From Maribellus luteus (GTDB lineage: Bacteria; Bacteroidota; Bacteroidia; Bacteroidales; Prolixibacteraceae): DNA of 64,000 nucleotides. The notes beneath the pieces were generated by a model. That model was not told the DNA's origin, did not search any database, and saw only the letters and a list, made by a program, of their open reading frames with translations. The stretch spans positions 186,001-250,000 of the forward strand of contig NZ_QWGR01000005.1 of the NCBI RefSeq assembly GCF_003576475.1, given 5' to 3'. This document shows positions 1 through 7,161 of this stretch, in pieces (within the stretch, counting starts at the first letter, position 1; every line of letters starts with the position of its first letter). A program made the position numbers and the translations under genes.

Positions 1-1235
1 AGAATATTTTTCGAATCATACAATTCAATAATACTGATAAGCCCCTGGTCCAGTTTTTTCTCTGCTGCATTATAGGCAACCTGTGCAAAATCAACCTGTT
101 TTACCAGCTGATTATATTCAGCCATGAACGACTCCAGTTCCTGCGAATTCTGGGTAATCTCGTTTAGCAGTTCCTGCGATGTTTTTTCCAATTCGGTTTG
201 GGCCTGCAAATAACTCAAACGTGCCAACTTTACATCCGACCGCAATCCAAAACGCTGAAAAACCGGTATATTAAGGGATAAACCAACGGATTGGCCTGCA
301 TTGTTTTTAAACTGGTCGCGCAAGGTAGCCGTATTATCGCTGCCCTTTGTTTTGAAGTAATACGACGAATATCCGCCCGAAGCAGTGAGGCTGGGCCACA
401 GGATTCCTTTTGCTATTGAAAGGTTTTTCTGCGCAGCCTTCGTCCTGAGTTCCTGCGCTTTAATGGTGGGGTAAAAATCCAAAGCCCCGGTGTAGATATC
501 GGATGCCGGTTTGGCTTCCGCTCCCGCTATGCCAATTTCGGGTGTTAGCAAATCGATGCTGAAATCAGTACCCGGATCAAAATTCATGGCCTGTTTGAGG
601 TCGAGCATAGCCGTTTTATAATAGTTTTGGGTTTGAATCAGGATCAGCTCTTCTTTGGCCAGCCGCGATTCCATTTCCAGCAGGTCCGACTTGGCTTTTA
701 GCCCGAGGTCAACCTGTTTCTGGGTGCGTTTCAGGTTCATCTCCGACAATTGTTTTTGTTCTTTTACAATTTCTGCCAAACCATAATAGTAAACCGCATT
801 GTAATAGCCCTGCATTACCGTAAAGGCCAGGTTGTACTTTTGCATTTTCTCGTCTTCCAAACCAGCCAGGTAGTTCATTTTTCGGTACGAAATGGTGTTT
901 TGCCGCGTAAAACCCCTGAAAACGTCGATCCCGCCCGACAAACCAAAACTACTGTAGAACTGGCTCGTATTTATGTATTCGTATCTATCAAGGTCAAGCG
1001 ATTTGCCGTAGGAATTCGATCCGCTTGCCCCCATTGAAATACTTGGCAGAAGGTTCCGTTTCGATTGGTTCAGGTTTTCCTTGTTTATTTCATTCTGAAT
1101 GCCGCTTTTCTTTACATCCAGATTGTTCGTAATCGCATACTGAATGCATTCTTCTAGTGTCCATTTCTGCTGTGCCGCAGCACCGAATCCAAAGGATAAA
1201 AGTAATACAGAGACTATTATTTTATTGATGTTCAT
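1..1235 (-). CDS. TolC-family outer membrane efflux protein (C-terminus cut off by window edge)
   Basis: Outer membrane channel of a tripartite efflux or type I secretion system. The frame is open from an ATG at 1233-1235 to the left edge, giving about 411 residues; the family is usually 430-490, so only the last stretch is missing. It begins with a signal peptide (MNINKIIVSV... ending near AAAQ) and then TLEECIQYAITNN, the typical first helix of the OEP domain. Near the window edge it reads KLDQGLISIIELYDSKN, the conserved GLISxxELLDA-like motif of the second OEP repeat. The membrane-fusion and pump genes would lie to the left, outside the window. A 19-bp palindrome lies 111-129 bp upstream. 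Confidence 0.9.
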   Translation of the reverse strand, partial: MNINKIIVSVLLLSFGFGAAAQQKWTLEECIQYAITNNLDVKKSGIQNEINKENLNQSKRNLLPSISMGASGSNSYGKSLDLDRYEYINTSQFYSSFGLSGGIDVFRGFTRQNTISYRKMNYLAGLEDEKMQKYNLAFTVMQGYYNAVYYYGLAEIVKEQKQLSEMNLKRTQKQVDLGLKAKSDLLEMESRLAKEELILIQTQNYYKTAMLDLKQAMNFDPGTDFSIDLLTPEIGIAGAEAKPASDIYTGALDFYPTIKAQELRTKAAQKNLSIAKGILWPSLTASGGYSSYYFKTKGSDNTATLRDQFKNNAGQSVGLSLNIPVFQRFGLRSDVKLARLSYLQAQTELEKTSQELLNEITQNSQELESFMAEYNQLVKQVDFAQVAYNAAEKKLDQGLISIIELYDSKNI

Positions 1236-1345
1236 ATCCGGCTATTATACTGTCGTACTCAATTAGTGCCAAAAAAATGCCACGAATCACAATCGCCTAA
1301 CAAACAACACATTACCCCAACTCTCATCAAACAGAAAGAGATAGG

Positions 1346-1364
1346 TTGTAAAATTATTTTACAA
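1346..1364. promoter_or_regulatory. 19-bp perfect palindrome upstream of the efflux gene
   Basis: Arms TTGTAAAAT and ATTTTACAA around a single central T. It sits 111-129 bp upstream of the tolC-type start codon, between the efflux gene and the transposase remnant. Size and symmetry fit an operator for a dimeric regulator, which is common before efflux operons. No regulator gene is visible nearby, so this is inference from position and symmetry only. Confidence 0.3.
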
Positions 1365-1454
1365 AATATGTCAAATAATTAGACACGTGGTTTGAAATAT
1401 TTTTGACGCTGGTTAACTTTGAAGGAGTTGCTGGTTTGAAAGATATTGAATTGC

Positions 1455-1488
1455 CGGATGCGAGGAATAAGATAACCGGGTTGAGCCG
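1455..1488. repeat. Left REP-like element flanking the transposase remnant
   Basis: A 34-base element starting CGGATGCGAG and ending ATAACCGGGTTGAGCCG. It matches the element at 2074-2110 on the other side of the transposase gene, which starts CGGATTGCGAG and ends ATAACCGGCTTTAGCCG, in the same orientation. The match covers nearly the whole length with a few substitutions and one indel. Its own hairpin is degenerate compared with the right copy. Such elements commonly border REP-associated tyrosine transposases. Confidence 0.5.
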
Positions 1489-1521
1489 TATCTTTCTAAA
1501 TTATACCTATAAACCAAAAAG

Positions 1522-1985
1522 ATGAGTTGGATAAGAATATGGGTACATTTGGTTTTCACCACAAAAGATAGGTTTCCTTTTTTGAACACGCAGGAAATCA
1601 GGAAAAAGGTATTTACCACCTATCAGAGAATGCAAAAGAAAAAGAAATATGGTTGGATAAAGTAGGTGGCCATAAAGAACATGTTCATTGTTTAATCTCA
1701 ATTGGTAAAGAACAGACAATTAGCAAAATAGCTCAATTAATCAAAGGCGAATCTTCTTTTTGGATCAACAAAAATAAGCTGATCCCTTATAAATTCTCGT
1801 GGCAAGACGATTTCTGGGCAGTTAGTGTAAGTGAAAGCCATATTGAAAGAGTAAGAAAATATATTGACAAACAGGAAGAGCATCACGGGAAAAAATCTTT
1901 TGATGAAGAAGTAGAAACGTTCATGGAAAAATACGGTTGGAACTACCTCTCTGAAGAAAAAGACCAATTGTGGCTAAAGCCCTGA
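1522..1985 (+). pseudogene. IS200-like / REP-associated (Y1_Tnp) transposase, single frameshift
   Basis: HUH-type single-strand transposase of the IS200/RAYT kind. An ATG at 1522 opens the typical N-terminus (MSWIRIWVHLVFTTKDR), but this frame stops at the TAG near 1660. The rest of the protein continues in another frame (ENAKEKEIWLDKVGGHKEH...), so one base seems to be missing just after TATTT near 1610-1615. Downstream of the break the catalytic parts are intact: the HVH metal-binding motif at 1680-1688, the GESSFWINK signature, and the nucleophile tyrosine of KYIDKQ at 1860-1862. The repaired product would be about 154 residues, normal for the family. REP-like hairpins lie on both sides. 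It could be a dead copy, a sequencing error in a T run, or less likely a programmed frameshift. Confidence 0.8.
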
Positions 1986-2004
1986 TTGTGTGTTTTCACG
2001 ATAA

Positions 2005-2110
2005 CCGTTCACTGAAGTGAACGGAAATATTAAAACCTGAAAACGGATTGATGAATTACCGTTGGTTTTAACCAACGGATTGCGAGAAACAAAATAACCG
2101 GCTTTAGCCG
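2005..2110. repeat. Three REP-like hairpins downstream of the transposase
   Basis: Three perfect short palindromes follow the transposase stop codon: CCGTTCACT/AGTGAACGG (2005-2024, 2-base loop), CCGTTGGTT/AACCAACGG (2059-2078, 2-base loop) and CGGCT/AGCCG (2099-2110, loop TT). The first two share the CCGTT...AACGG frame and lie 54 bases apart. The third belongs to the element that matches 1455-1488. The cluster ends 14 bases before the start codon of the response regulator at 2125, so it lies in that gene's leader. Confidence 0.7.
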
Positions 2111-2124
2111 CATAATAACAAAAA

Positions 2125-3489
2125 ATGACCAAAGGGAAACTACTGATTGTGGACGATAACAAAAGTATTTTAAGCGCACTTGAGATACTTCTGCAAGATG
2201 ATTTCGATGAAATTAAAACCATCGCCAATCCCAACCTCTTGCCTTCATTAATCGAAAGTGGCAACTACGACCTCGTTTTACTTGACATGAATTTCTCGGC
2301 AGGTGTTAATACCGGGAACGAAGGACTTTACTGGCTTTCGCGCATACAGGAGTTACGCCCCGACATGGAAGTAGTACTGTTTACTGCCTACGGAGATGTG
2401 GAACTCGCAGTGAAAGCGCTAAAAAAAGGTGCTTCCGATTTTATTCTGAAACCCTGGGACAATGACAAGCTGCGGACCACTTTGCTGAATGTTTACAAGC
2501 TTCAACAATCCAAAAAAGAAATCAAGCAATTAAAACGCAAGGAAAGTGCGCTGAAGAGTGAAATCAACAAAGACCGGTATTTCATTATTGCACAGTCGCC
2601 GCAAATGCGCGAATTGCTGGCACTGGTTCGGAAAGTGGCACAAACCGATGCCAACGTTCTGATTACCGGGGATAACGGAACAGGCAAAGAACTGATTGCC
2701 CGCGAACTACACCGGCACTCGAAACGGGCCGGCGAAATTATGGTGGATGTGGATATGGGTGCCATCGCCGAAACACTCTTCGAAAGCGAACTCTTTGGCC
2801 ATAAAAAAGGGGCATTTACCGATGCCCGGGAAGACCGGACCGGAAAAATTGAAAACGCCAGCGGAGGAACTCTTTTTCTGGACGAGATCGGAAACCTGCC
2901 GGTTCATCTTCAACCCAAGCTACTGGCTGCTTTGCAAAACCGAGAAGTTACGCCCATTGGCAGCAACAAAACAGTTCCGGTTGATATCCGGCTCATTTGT
3001 GCCACCAACCGCAACCTCGACGAAATGGTGGCCGATGGTGCTTTTCGCGAAGACCTGCTTTACCGTATCAATACCATTCACATTGAGATTCCGCCGCTAC
3101 GCGAACGCAAAGAAGACATTGTTGCCATTGCCGGCTATTTCCTGAAAATTTATTGCAACAAATACCGGAAAACCGAAATGCACATTACCGAAGCCGGGCT
3201 TCAGAAACTGGCCAACTACCCGTGGCCGGGCAATGTGCGCGAACTTCAGCATACCATCGAAAAAACCGTCATTCTATCGGATAAGAAAGAACTTACACCC
3301 GATGATTTCTTTTTTAAGCCCGTAATGCCGGGTCTGGGCGATATTTTTGACGGCACCATTGAAGAAATGGAGCAAAAAATGATTGTGAAGATGTTGCAAA
3401 AAACCGGCTCCAACCTGTCGGCAGCAGCTGAACAGCTCGGGATAACCCGGCAAACACTGTACAACAAAATGAAAAAATACAACCTGTAA
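2125..3489 (+). CDS. Sigma-54-dependent response regulator, NtrC family
   Basis: Transcription activator of a two-component system acting with sigma-54. The receiver domain (about 5-120) has the acidic pocket LIVDDN and the phosphoacceptor Asp54 in LLDMN. The AAA+ domain (about 155-385) shows Walker A GDNGTGKE (near 182), Walker B LFLDEIGN (near 250) and the R-finger region. The sigma-54-contacting loop reads GAFTDA (229-234) rather than the usual GAFTGA. The C-terminus carries a Fis-type HTH (LSAAAEQLGITRQTLYNKM). Length 454 residues is normal. The cognate kinase follows three bases after the stop codon, so the two form an operon. Target genes cannot be read from the sequence. Confidence 0.95.
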   Translation: MTKGKLLIVDDNKSILSALEILLQDDFDEIKTIANPNLLPSLIESGNYDLVLLDMNFSAGVNTGNEGLYWLSRIQELRPDMEVVLFTAYGDVELAVKALKKGASDFILKPWDNDKLRTTLLNVYKLQQSKKEIKQLKRKESALKSEINKDRYFIIAQSPQMRELLALVRKVAQTDANVLITGDNGTGKELIARELHRHSKRAGEIMVDVDMGAIAETLFESELFGHKKGAFTDAREDRTGKIENASGGTLFLDEIGNLPVHLQPKLLAALQNREVTPIGSNKTVPVDIRLICATNRNLDEMVADGAFREDLLYRINTIHIEIPPLRERKEDIVAIAGYFLKIYCNKYRKTEMHITEAGLQKLANYPWPGNVRELQHTIEKTVILSDKKELTPDDFFFKPVMPGLGDIFDGTIEEMEQKMIVKMLQKTGSNLSAAAEQLGITRQTLYNKMKKYNL

Positions 3490-3492
3490 AAA

Positions 3493-4833
3493 ATGGTCAG
3501 TCAGCACATAAACCGACAAATCATCATCCGCGTTTTTTTGCTGGTGGGAAATGCCTTGCTTTTTAGCTGGATGATCTTTCACGCAAAAGTCTACGTTCTG
3601 GCGGTATTTCTGCTGCTTGTGCTGATTATTCAGGTTGCAGAACTGATCAATTTTCTGAACCGCACCAACCGAAAAATTGCCTATTTTTTTGATGCCATCC
3701 GAAACGAAGACTCCACCCTGAACTTCCCGGCACAAACGGGCAGCAGGTCCTTAAACGAGCTAAATTCGGGACTGAATAAAGTAAACGAGCTGATAAAAAC
3801 CATTAAGTTTGAGCTACGCGAACAGGAACAGTATTTCCAAACCATTTTGGAGCATGTATCCACCGGCATTATCACTTACAACGAAAAAGGAACCATTTTC
3901 CTGGCAAACAAAGCAGCCAAAAACCTGCTCGGCCACGAACATCTCACACACATCAATCAGATCGTTCAGATAGATAAAAAACTCTTTACCACCTTAAAAG
4001 AATTGCAGCCCGGCGACAACCGGCTGGTTAGTTTCAACAACAAAAACGGATTGATCCAACTTTCGTTAAAATCCACTCAGTTTAGAACCGCCAGCGATCA
4101 TCTTCAGCTGGTAACTTTCCACGACATAAAAAACGAGATGGACACCAAAGAGCTGGAAAGCTGGATAAAGCTCATCCGGGTAATGACGCATGAAATCATG
4201 AATACGGTGGCTCCGATTACCTCGCTTTCACAAACCATCCTGGGCTATTTCAGAAACCTTGACGGTGCCACACCTTCCGAGAAAATAATCGGGAATACAA
4301 TGAAAGGGCTTGAAGTTATTAATGAACGGGGAAGCGGATTGATCAGCTTTGTGGATACTTACCGTAAATTGACCCGTATTCCGCCGCCCGAGAAGAAAAC
4401 CATCAAAGTTGGCCAACTCCTGGAAAACATTATCACCCTCATCCGTTACGAACCGCTAAACAAGGAAGTACAAATCGACTGGAGCCTGCATCCTGCTGAC
4501 CTCGAAATATCAGCTGACAAAAAACAAATTTCGCAGGTATTGATCAACTTGCTTAAAAATTCGCTGGAGTCGCTGAAAGACAGTCATAACGGGAAGATCG
4601 ACATAAACGCAGGCTACAACGAAGAAGGACGCCTACAGATATCTGTAACGGATAACGGGCCGGGAATCCCCGAAGAACTTATGGATAAGATTTTTGTACC
4701 CTTTTTTACCACCAAAGAATCGGGTTCCGGAATTGGGCTCAGTCTTTCAAGGCAAATTATGTTGCTGCATGGCGGCAGGTTAAAAGCCGATTCGAAACCC
4801 GGAATACAAACCGAATTTGTGCTGGAGTTCTGA
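3493..4833 (+). CDS. Membrane-bound PAS sensor histidine kinase
   Basis: Sensor kinase partner of the NtrC-type regulator just upstream. Two adjacent hydrophobic segments at about 11-30 and 32-52 anchor it with almost no periplasmic loop, so it probably senses a membrane or cytoplasmic signal. A linker and a PAS-like domain (about 110-210) follow. The phosphoacceptor is His233 in the MTHEIMNTVAPI H-box. The ATPase domain has the N-box NLLKNSLESL, G1 DNGPGIP, and the F/G2 boxes PFFTTKESGSGIGLSLS. This architecture is typical of NtrY-like kinases of Bacteroidota. It ends at 4833 with 212 non-coding bases before the next gene. Confidence 0.95.
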   Translation: MVSQHINRQIIIRVFLLVGNALLFSWMIFHAKVYVLAVFLLLVLIIQVAELINFLNRTNRKIAYFFDAIRNEDSTLNFPAQTGSRSLNELNSGLNKVNELIKTIKFELREQEQYFQTILEHVSTGIITYNEKGTIFLANKAAKNLLGHEHLTHINQIVQIDKKLFTTLKELQPGDNRLVSFNNKNGLIQLSLKSTQFRTASDHLQLVTFHDIKNEMDTKELESWIKLIRVMTHEIMNTVAPITSLSQTILGYFRNLDGATPSEKIIGNTMKGLEVINERGSGLISFVDTYRKLTRIPPPEKKTIKVGQLLENIITLIRYEPLNKEVQIDWSLHPADLEISADKKQISQVLINLLKNSLESLKDSHNGKIDINAGYNEEGRLQISVTDNGPGIPEELMDKIFVPFFTTKESGSGIGLSLSRQIMLLHGGRLKADSKPGIQTEFVLEF

Positions 4834-5045
4834 TTGAACGCCTCATATGCAGAGTATTGTGATGGAGAAAAAAAATGAAACATGTATAACTGAACCGGAT
4901 CAACAGCGACATATTTCAAGCTCATTATTCAATATGTTAGCAATTTATCAAAAATACGTTCAACTTGCTGACACTTCTCAAGGACATATAACTCAATTTT
5001 CTATCTTGCAGGAAAATATTTCAGGTATAAACAGACTTAACGAAA

Positions 5046-6347
5046 ATGGCTATTATGAATCCACAGGCTGCAGAGCTTAACAACATTATTCAGGAAAAAA
5101 GTGCAATTGTTTTTGACATGCTTTCCGAAAGGGGAAAAAATATTTTCTTCCCCAAAAAGGGAATTTTAGGACAAACAGCCGAAGCAAAAGGCACAAAAAT
5201 TAATGCAACCATTGGTGCTGCAATTGAAGACGATGGTACGCCCATGCGTTTGGAAGCCATTGCCTCCAAAATTAATATGGACCCGGGCCTGGTGTTTCCC
5301 TACGCACCGAGTTTTGGCCGCCCCGATATTCGCTCCAAGTGGAAAAACATGATCTACGAAAAAAACCCTTCGTTGAGCGGAGTTGAACTGAGCTTGCCCG
5401 TTGTAACCAATGCCTTGACGCATGGAATCAGCATGGCCGGTTATATGTTTTGCAACCCCGAAGACGAGGTAATTGTACCTGATCTCTTTTGGGGAAATTA
5501 CAACCTTACGCTTACCAGCATGTACGGCTGCCCACTTACCAAATACAACTTGTTTAAAAGTGGCGGACTGGATCTGGAAGCCTTTGAAGCCAAACTGAAT
5601 GAAGGAGGGATCGGCAAAAAAATCGTGATCCTGAATTTCCCGAACAATCCTTCAGGTTATACTCCTACTGATGAAGAACAAGAAGCTATCATTACCATTA
5701 TAAAAGAAGCCGCCGAAAAAGGGAATAAGATCGTTGCGATTACCGACGACGCTTATTTTGGACTGGTTTACGAAGAAGGCATTGCGCAGGAAAGTATTTT
5801 CGCTCCGCTTGCCCAATTACACGAAAATGTACTGGCCGTGAAAGTGGACGGAGCTACCAAGGAAGATTATGTCTGGGGCTTCCGGGTTGGTTTTATGACT
5901 TACGGTATTAAAGGCGGCGATGCTGCATTGTATGGTGCGCTTGAATCGAAGACCGCCGGTGCTATCCGTGGCAATATCTCGAATGCAGCCAATATTTCGC
6001 AGTCGTTGTTGCTCTCCGCGTTTGAAAGCGAAGAATACACCACGCAAAAAGAAGCGAAGTACGACATTATGAAACGCCGGTACGATGCCGTAAAAGAAGC
6101 TTTAAAAGAAGAAAAATACAAAGAGTATTTCGAAGCGATTCCTTACAATTCGGGCTATTTCATGTGCGTACAGCTAAGCGATGGTCTGGTTGGAGAAGAG
6201 ATTCGCCAGTTGCTGATCCAGAAATACAGCATAGGTTTGATCAGCCTTGGTAACGTGCTGAGAGTAGCGTTTGCCGCGGTGGCCGCTTCGGATGTTAAAG
6301 CAATATTTGAAGGAATTTACGAGGCTTGCAAAGAGTCTAAAAAATAG
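5046..6347 (+). CDS. PLP-dependent aminotransferase, class I/II fold
   Basis: Cytoplasmic fold-type I aminotransferase, 433 residues. Visible signature elements are NFPNNPSG (197-204, substrate and cofactor contacts), TDDAYFGL (233-240, Asp and Tyr for the PLP ring) and the probable Schiff-base lysine Lys272 in DGATKEDYVWGFR, followed by the arginine that binds phosphate. It resembles the aspartate/aromatic aminotransferase group, but substrate cannot be assigned from sequence alone. An alternative start is the Met three codons downstream (5055). It appears monocistronic: the preceding gap is 212 bases and the next gene converges on it. Confidence 0.9.
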   Translation: MAIMNPQAAELNNIIQEKSAIVFDMLSERGKNIFFPKKGILGQTAEAKGTKINATIGAAIEDDGTPMRLEAIASKINMDPGLVFPYAPSFGRPDIRSKWKNMIYEKNPSLSGVELSLPVVTNALTHGISMAGYMFCNPEDEVIVPDLFWGNYNLTLTSMYGCPLTKYNLFKSGGLDLEAFEAKLNEGGIGKKIVILNFPNNPSGYTPTDEEQEAIITIIKEAAEKGNKIVAITDDAYFGLVYEEGIAQESIFAPLAQLHENVLAVKVDGATKEDYVWGFRVGFMTYGIKGGDAALYGALESKTAGAIRGNISNAANISQSLLLSAFESEEYTTQKEAKYDIMKRRYDAVKEALKEEKYKEYFEAIPYNSGYFMCVQLSDGLVGEEIRQLLIQKYSIGLISLGNVLRVAFAAVAASDVKAIFEGIYEACKESKK

Positions 6348-6354
6348 ATTATTG

Positions 6355-6433
6355 GAACGCAGATTACGCAGATTCTACAGATAATCACTGAAAATATTAG
6401 TGACGACCCGTTAAGTCAGCGTTATCTGCGTTC
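6355..6433. repeat. Inverted copies of an ACGCAGAT-type dispersed repeat
   Basis: GAACGCAGAT at 6355-6364 is repeated in inverse orientation as ATCTGCGTTC at 6424-6433, with an extra direct copy ACGCAGATT at 6366-6374. The element lies in the convergent gap after the aminotransferase and runs into the 3' end of the minus-strand hydrolase, whose last residues (KNADNADLTGRH) are encoded by it. It looks like a degenerate intergenic repeat that has extended a C-terminus. Confidence 0.45.
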
Positions 6434-7056
6434 TTTTTGATTTGTTCTTTCAACTCCTCAAACCTGATCATTTTCACACCCAGCTTTTCCCAGTTTTCAA
6501 AAGGAAGCGGGATATTGGGCAGCTCCTTAATCGCATCTTCCACCACATAAACCTTTTCAACCTTTTTCACCAGCCCCACAACGGCATCGTTTACACAAAC
6601 ATTGGTGGTTACCCCGTACACAATCACTTCCTGCGGCGCCAGTAAATTCAGAATTTCAGAAGTATGCGGGTTGCCCTTAAATACATCAAATGCATCCTTT
6701 CTAATCACAATTTCCCGAGCTGTTTTTACCTCTTTCAACGAGGTGTATTCTTTCTCCCAATCAAAAACCAGCGGATTTTCTGGAGTGGTCTCTGCAACGT
6801 ATTCAGCACCGGTGGTATGAGCCATGCAATGCTCAGGAAAGGTTTGAACAAAATCGGGACTTACAGAAAGCTCGGCTGAGCCTTTGTAATGAAAATCAGC
6901 GGTACTTATCACCCGTATGTCTTCATCCTTTGCAAGCTTGGATATTTTCTCCCAAACCGGCTTTAACAACTCGGCACCGGGCACATAAAGTTTGCCTTCG
7001 GGCTCCACAAAATCAACTTGCGTATCTACGTTCCAGAAAAGTACATCTGTTCTCAT
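6397..7056 (-). CDS. Isochorismatase-family hydrolase, nicotinamidase-like
   Basis: Cysteine hydrolase that most likely converts nicotinamide to nicotinate for NAD salvage; other amide substrates are possible. The expected triad is visible: Asp11 in NVDTQVDF, the lysine in VIRKDAFDVF, and the nucleophile cysteine in TTNVCVNDAV preceded by the cis-peptide VYGVTTNVC. Length 219 residues fits the family. The last dozen residues are encoded in a repeat and are probably not conserved. It is oriented against the aminotransferase, and a terminator at 7107-7143 separates it from dsbD upstream. Confidence 0.85.
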   Translation of the reverse strand: MRTDVLFWNVDTQVDFVEPEGKLYVPGAELLKPVWEKISKLAKDEDIRVISTADFHYKGSAELSVSPDFVQTFPEHCMAHTTGAEYVAETTPENPLVFDWEKEYTSLKEVKTAREIVIRKDAFDVFKGNPHTSEILNLLAPQEVIVYGVTTNVCVNDAVVGLVKKVEKVYVVEDAIKELPNIPLPFENWEKLGVKMIRFEELKEQIKKNADNADLTGRH

Positions 7057-7106
7057 TTCAATGCTGTTTTAAATACCTCCTAAAGTTATATGGAAATTCA
7101 GACCCC

Positions 7107-7143
7107 TGCAAAAAAGAAAACCCGGATCTTCCGACCCGGGTTT
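7107..7143 (-). terminator. Intrinsic terminator downstream of dsbD
   Basis: Stem AAACCCGG (7118-7125) with CCGGGTTT (7136-7143). On the minus strand it is followed by a T-rich tail, read from 7117 down to 7111. It sits 19 bases beyond the dsbD stop codon and before the start of the nicotinamidase-like gene. Confidence 0.75.
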
Positions 7144-7161
7144 CTCTATATTCATTTCAAT

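Noticed and set aside
4847-5080. Plus-strand 77-codon frame between kinase and aminotransferase
   Set aside because: It overlaps the aminotransferase start by 35 bases in another frame, has no domain and an unremarkable composition; the aminotransferase is clear, so the frame is treated as chance.
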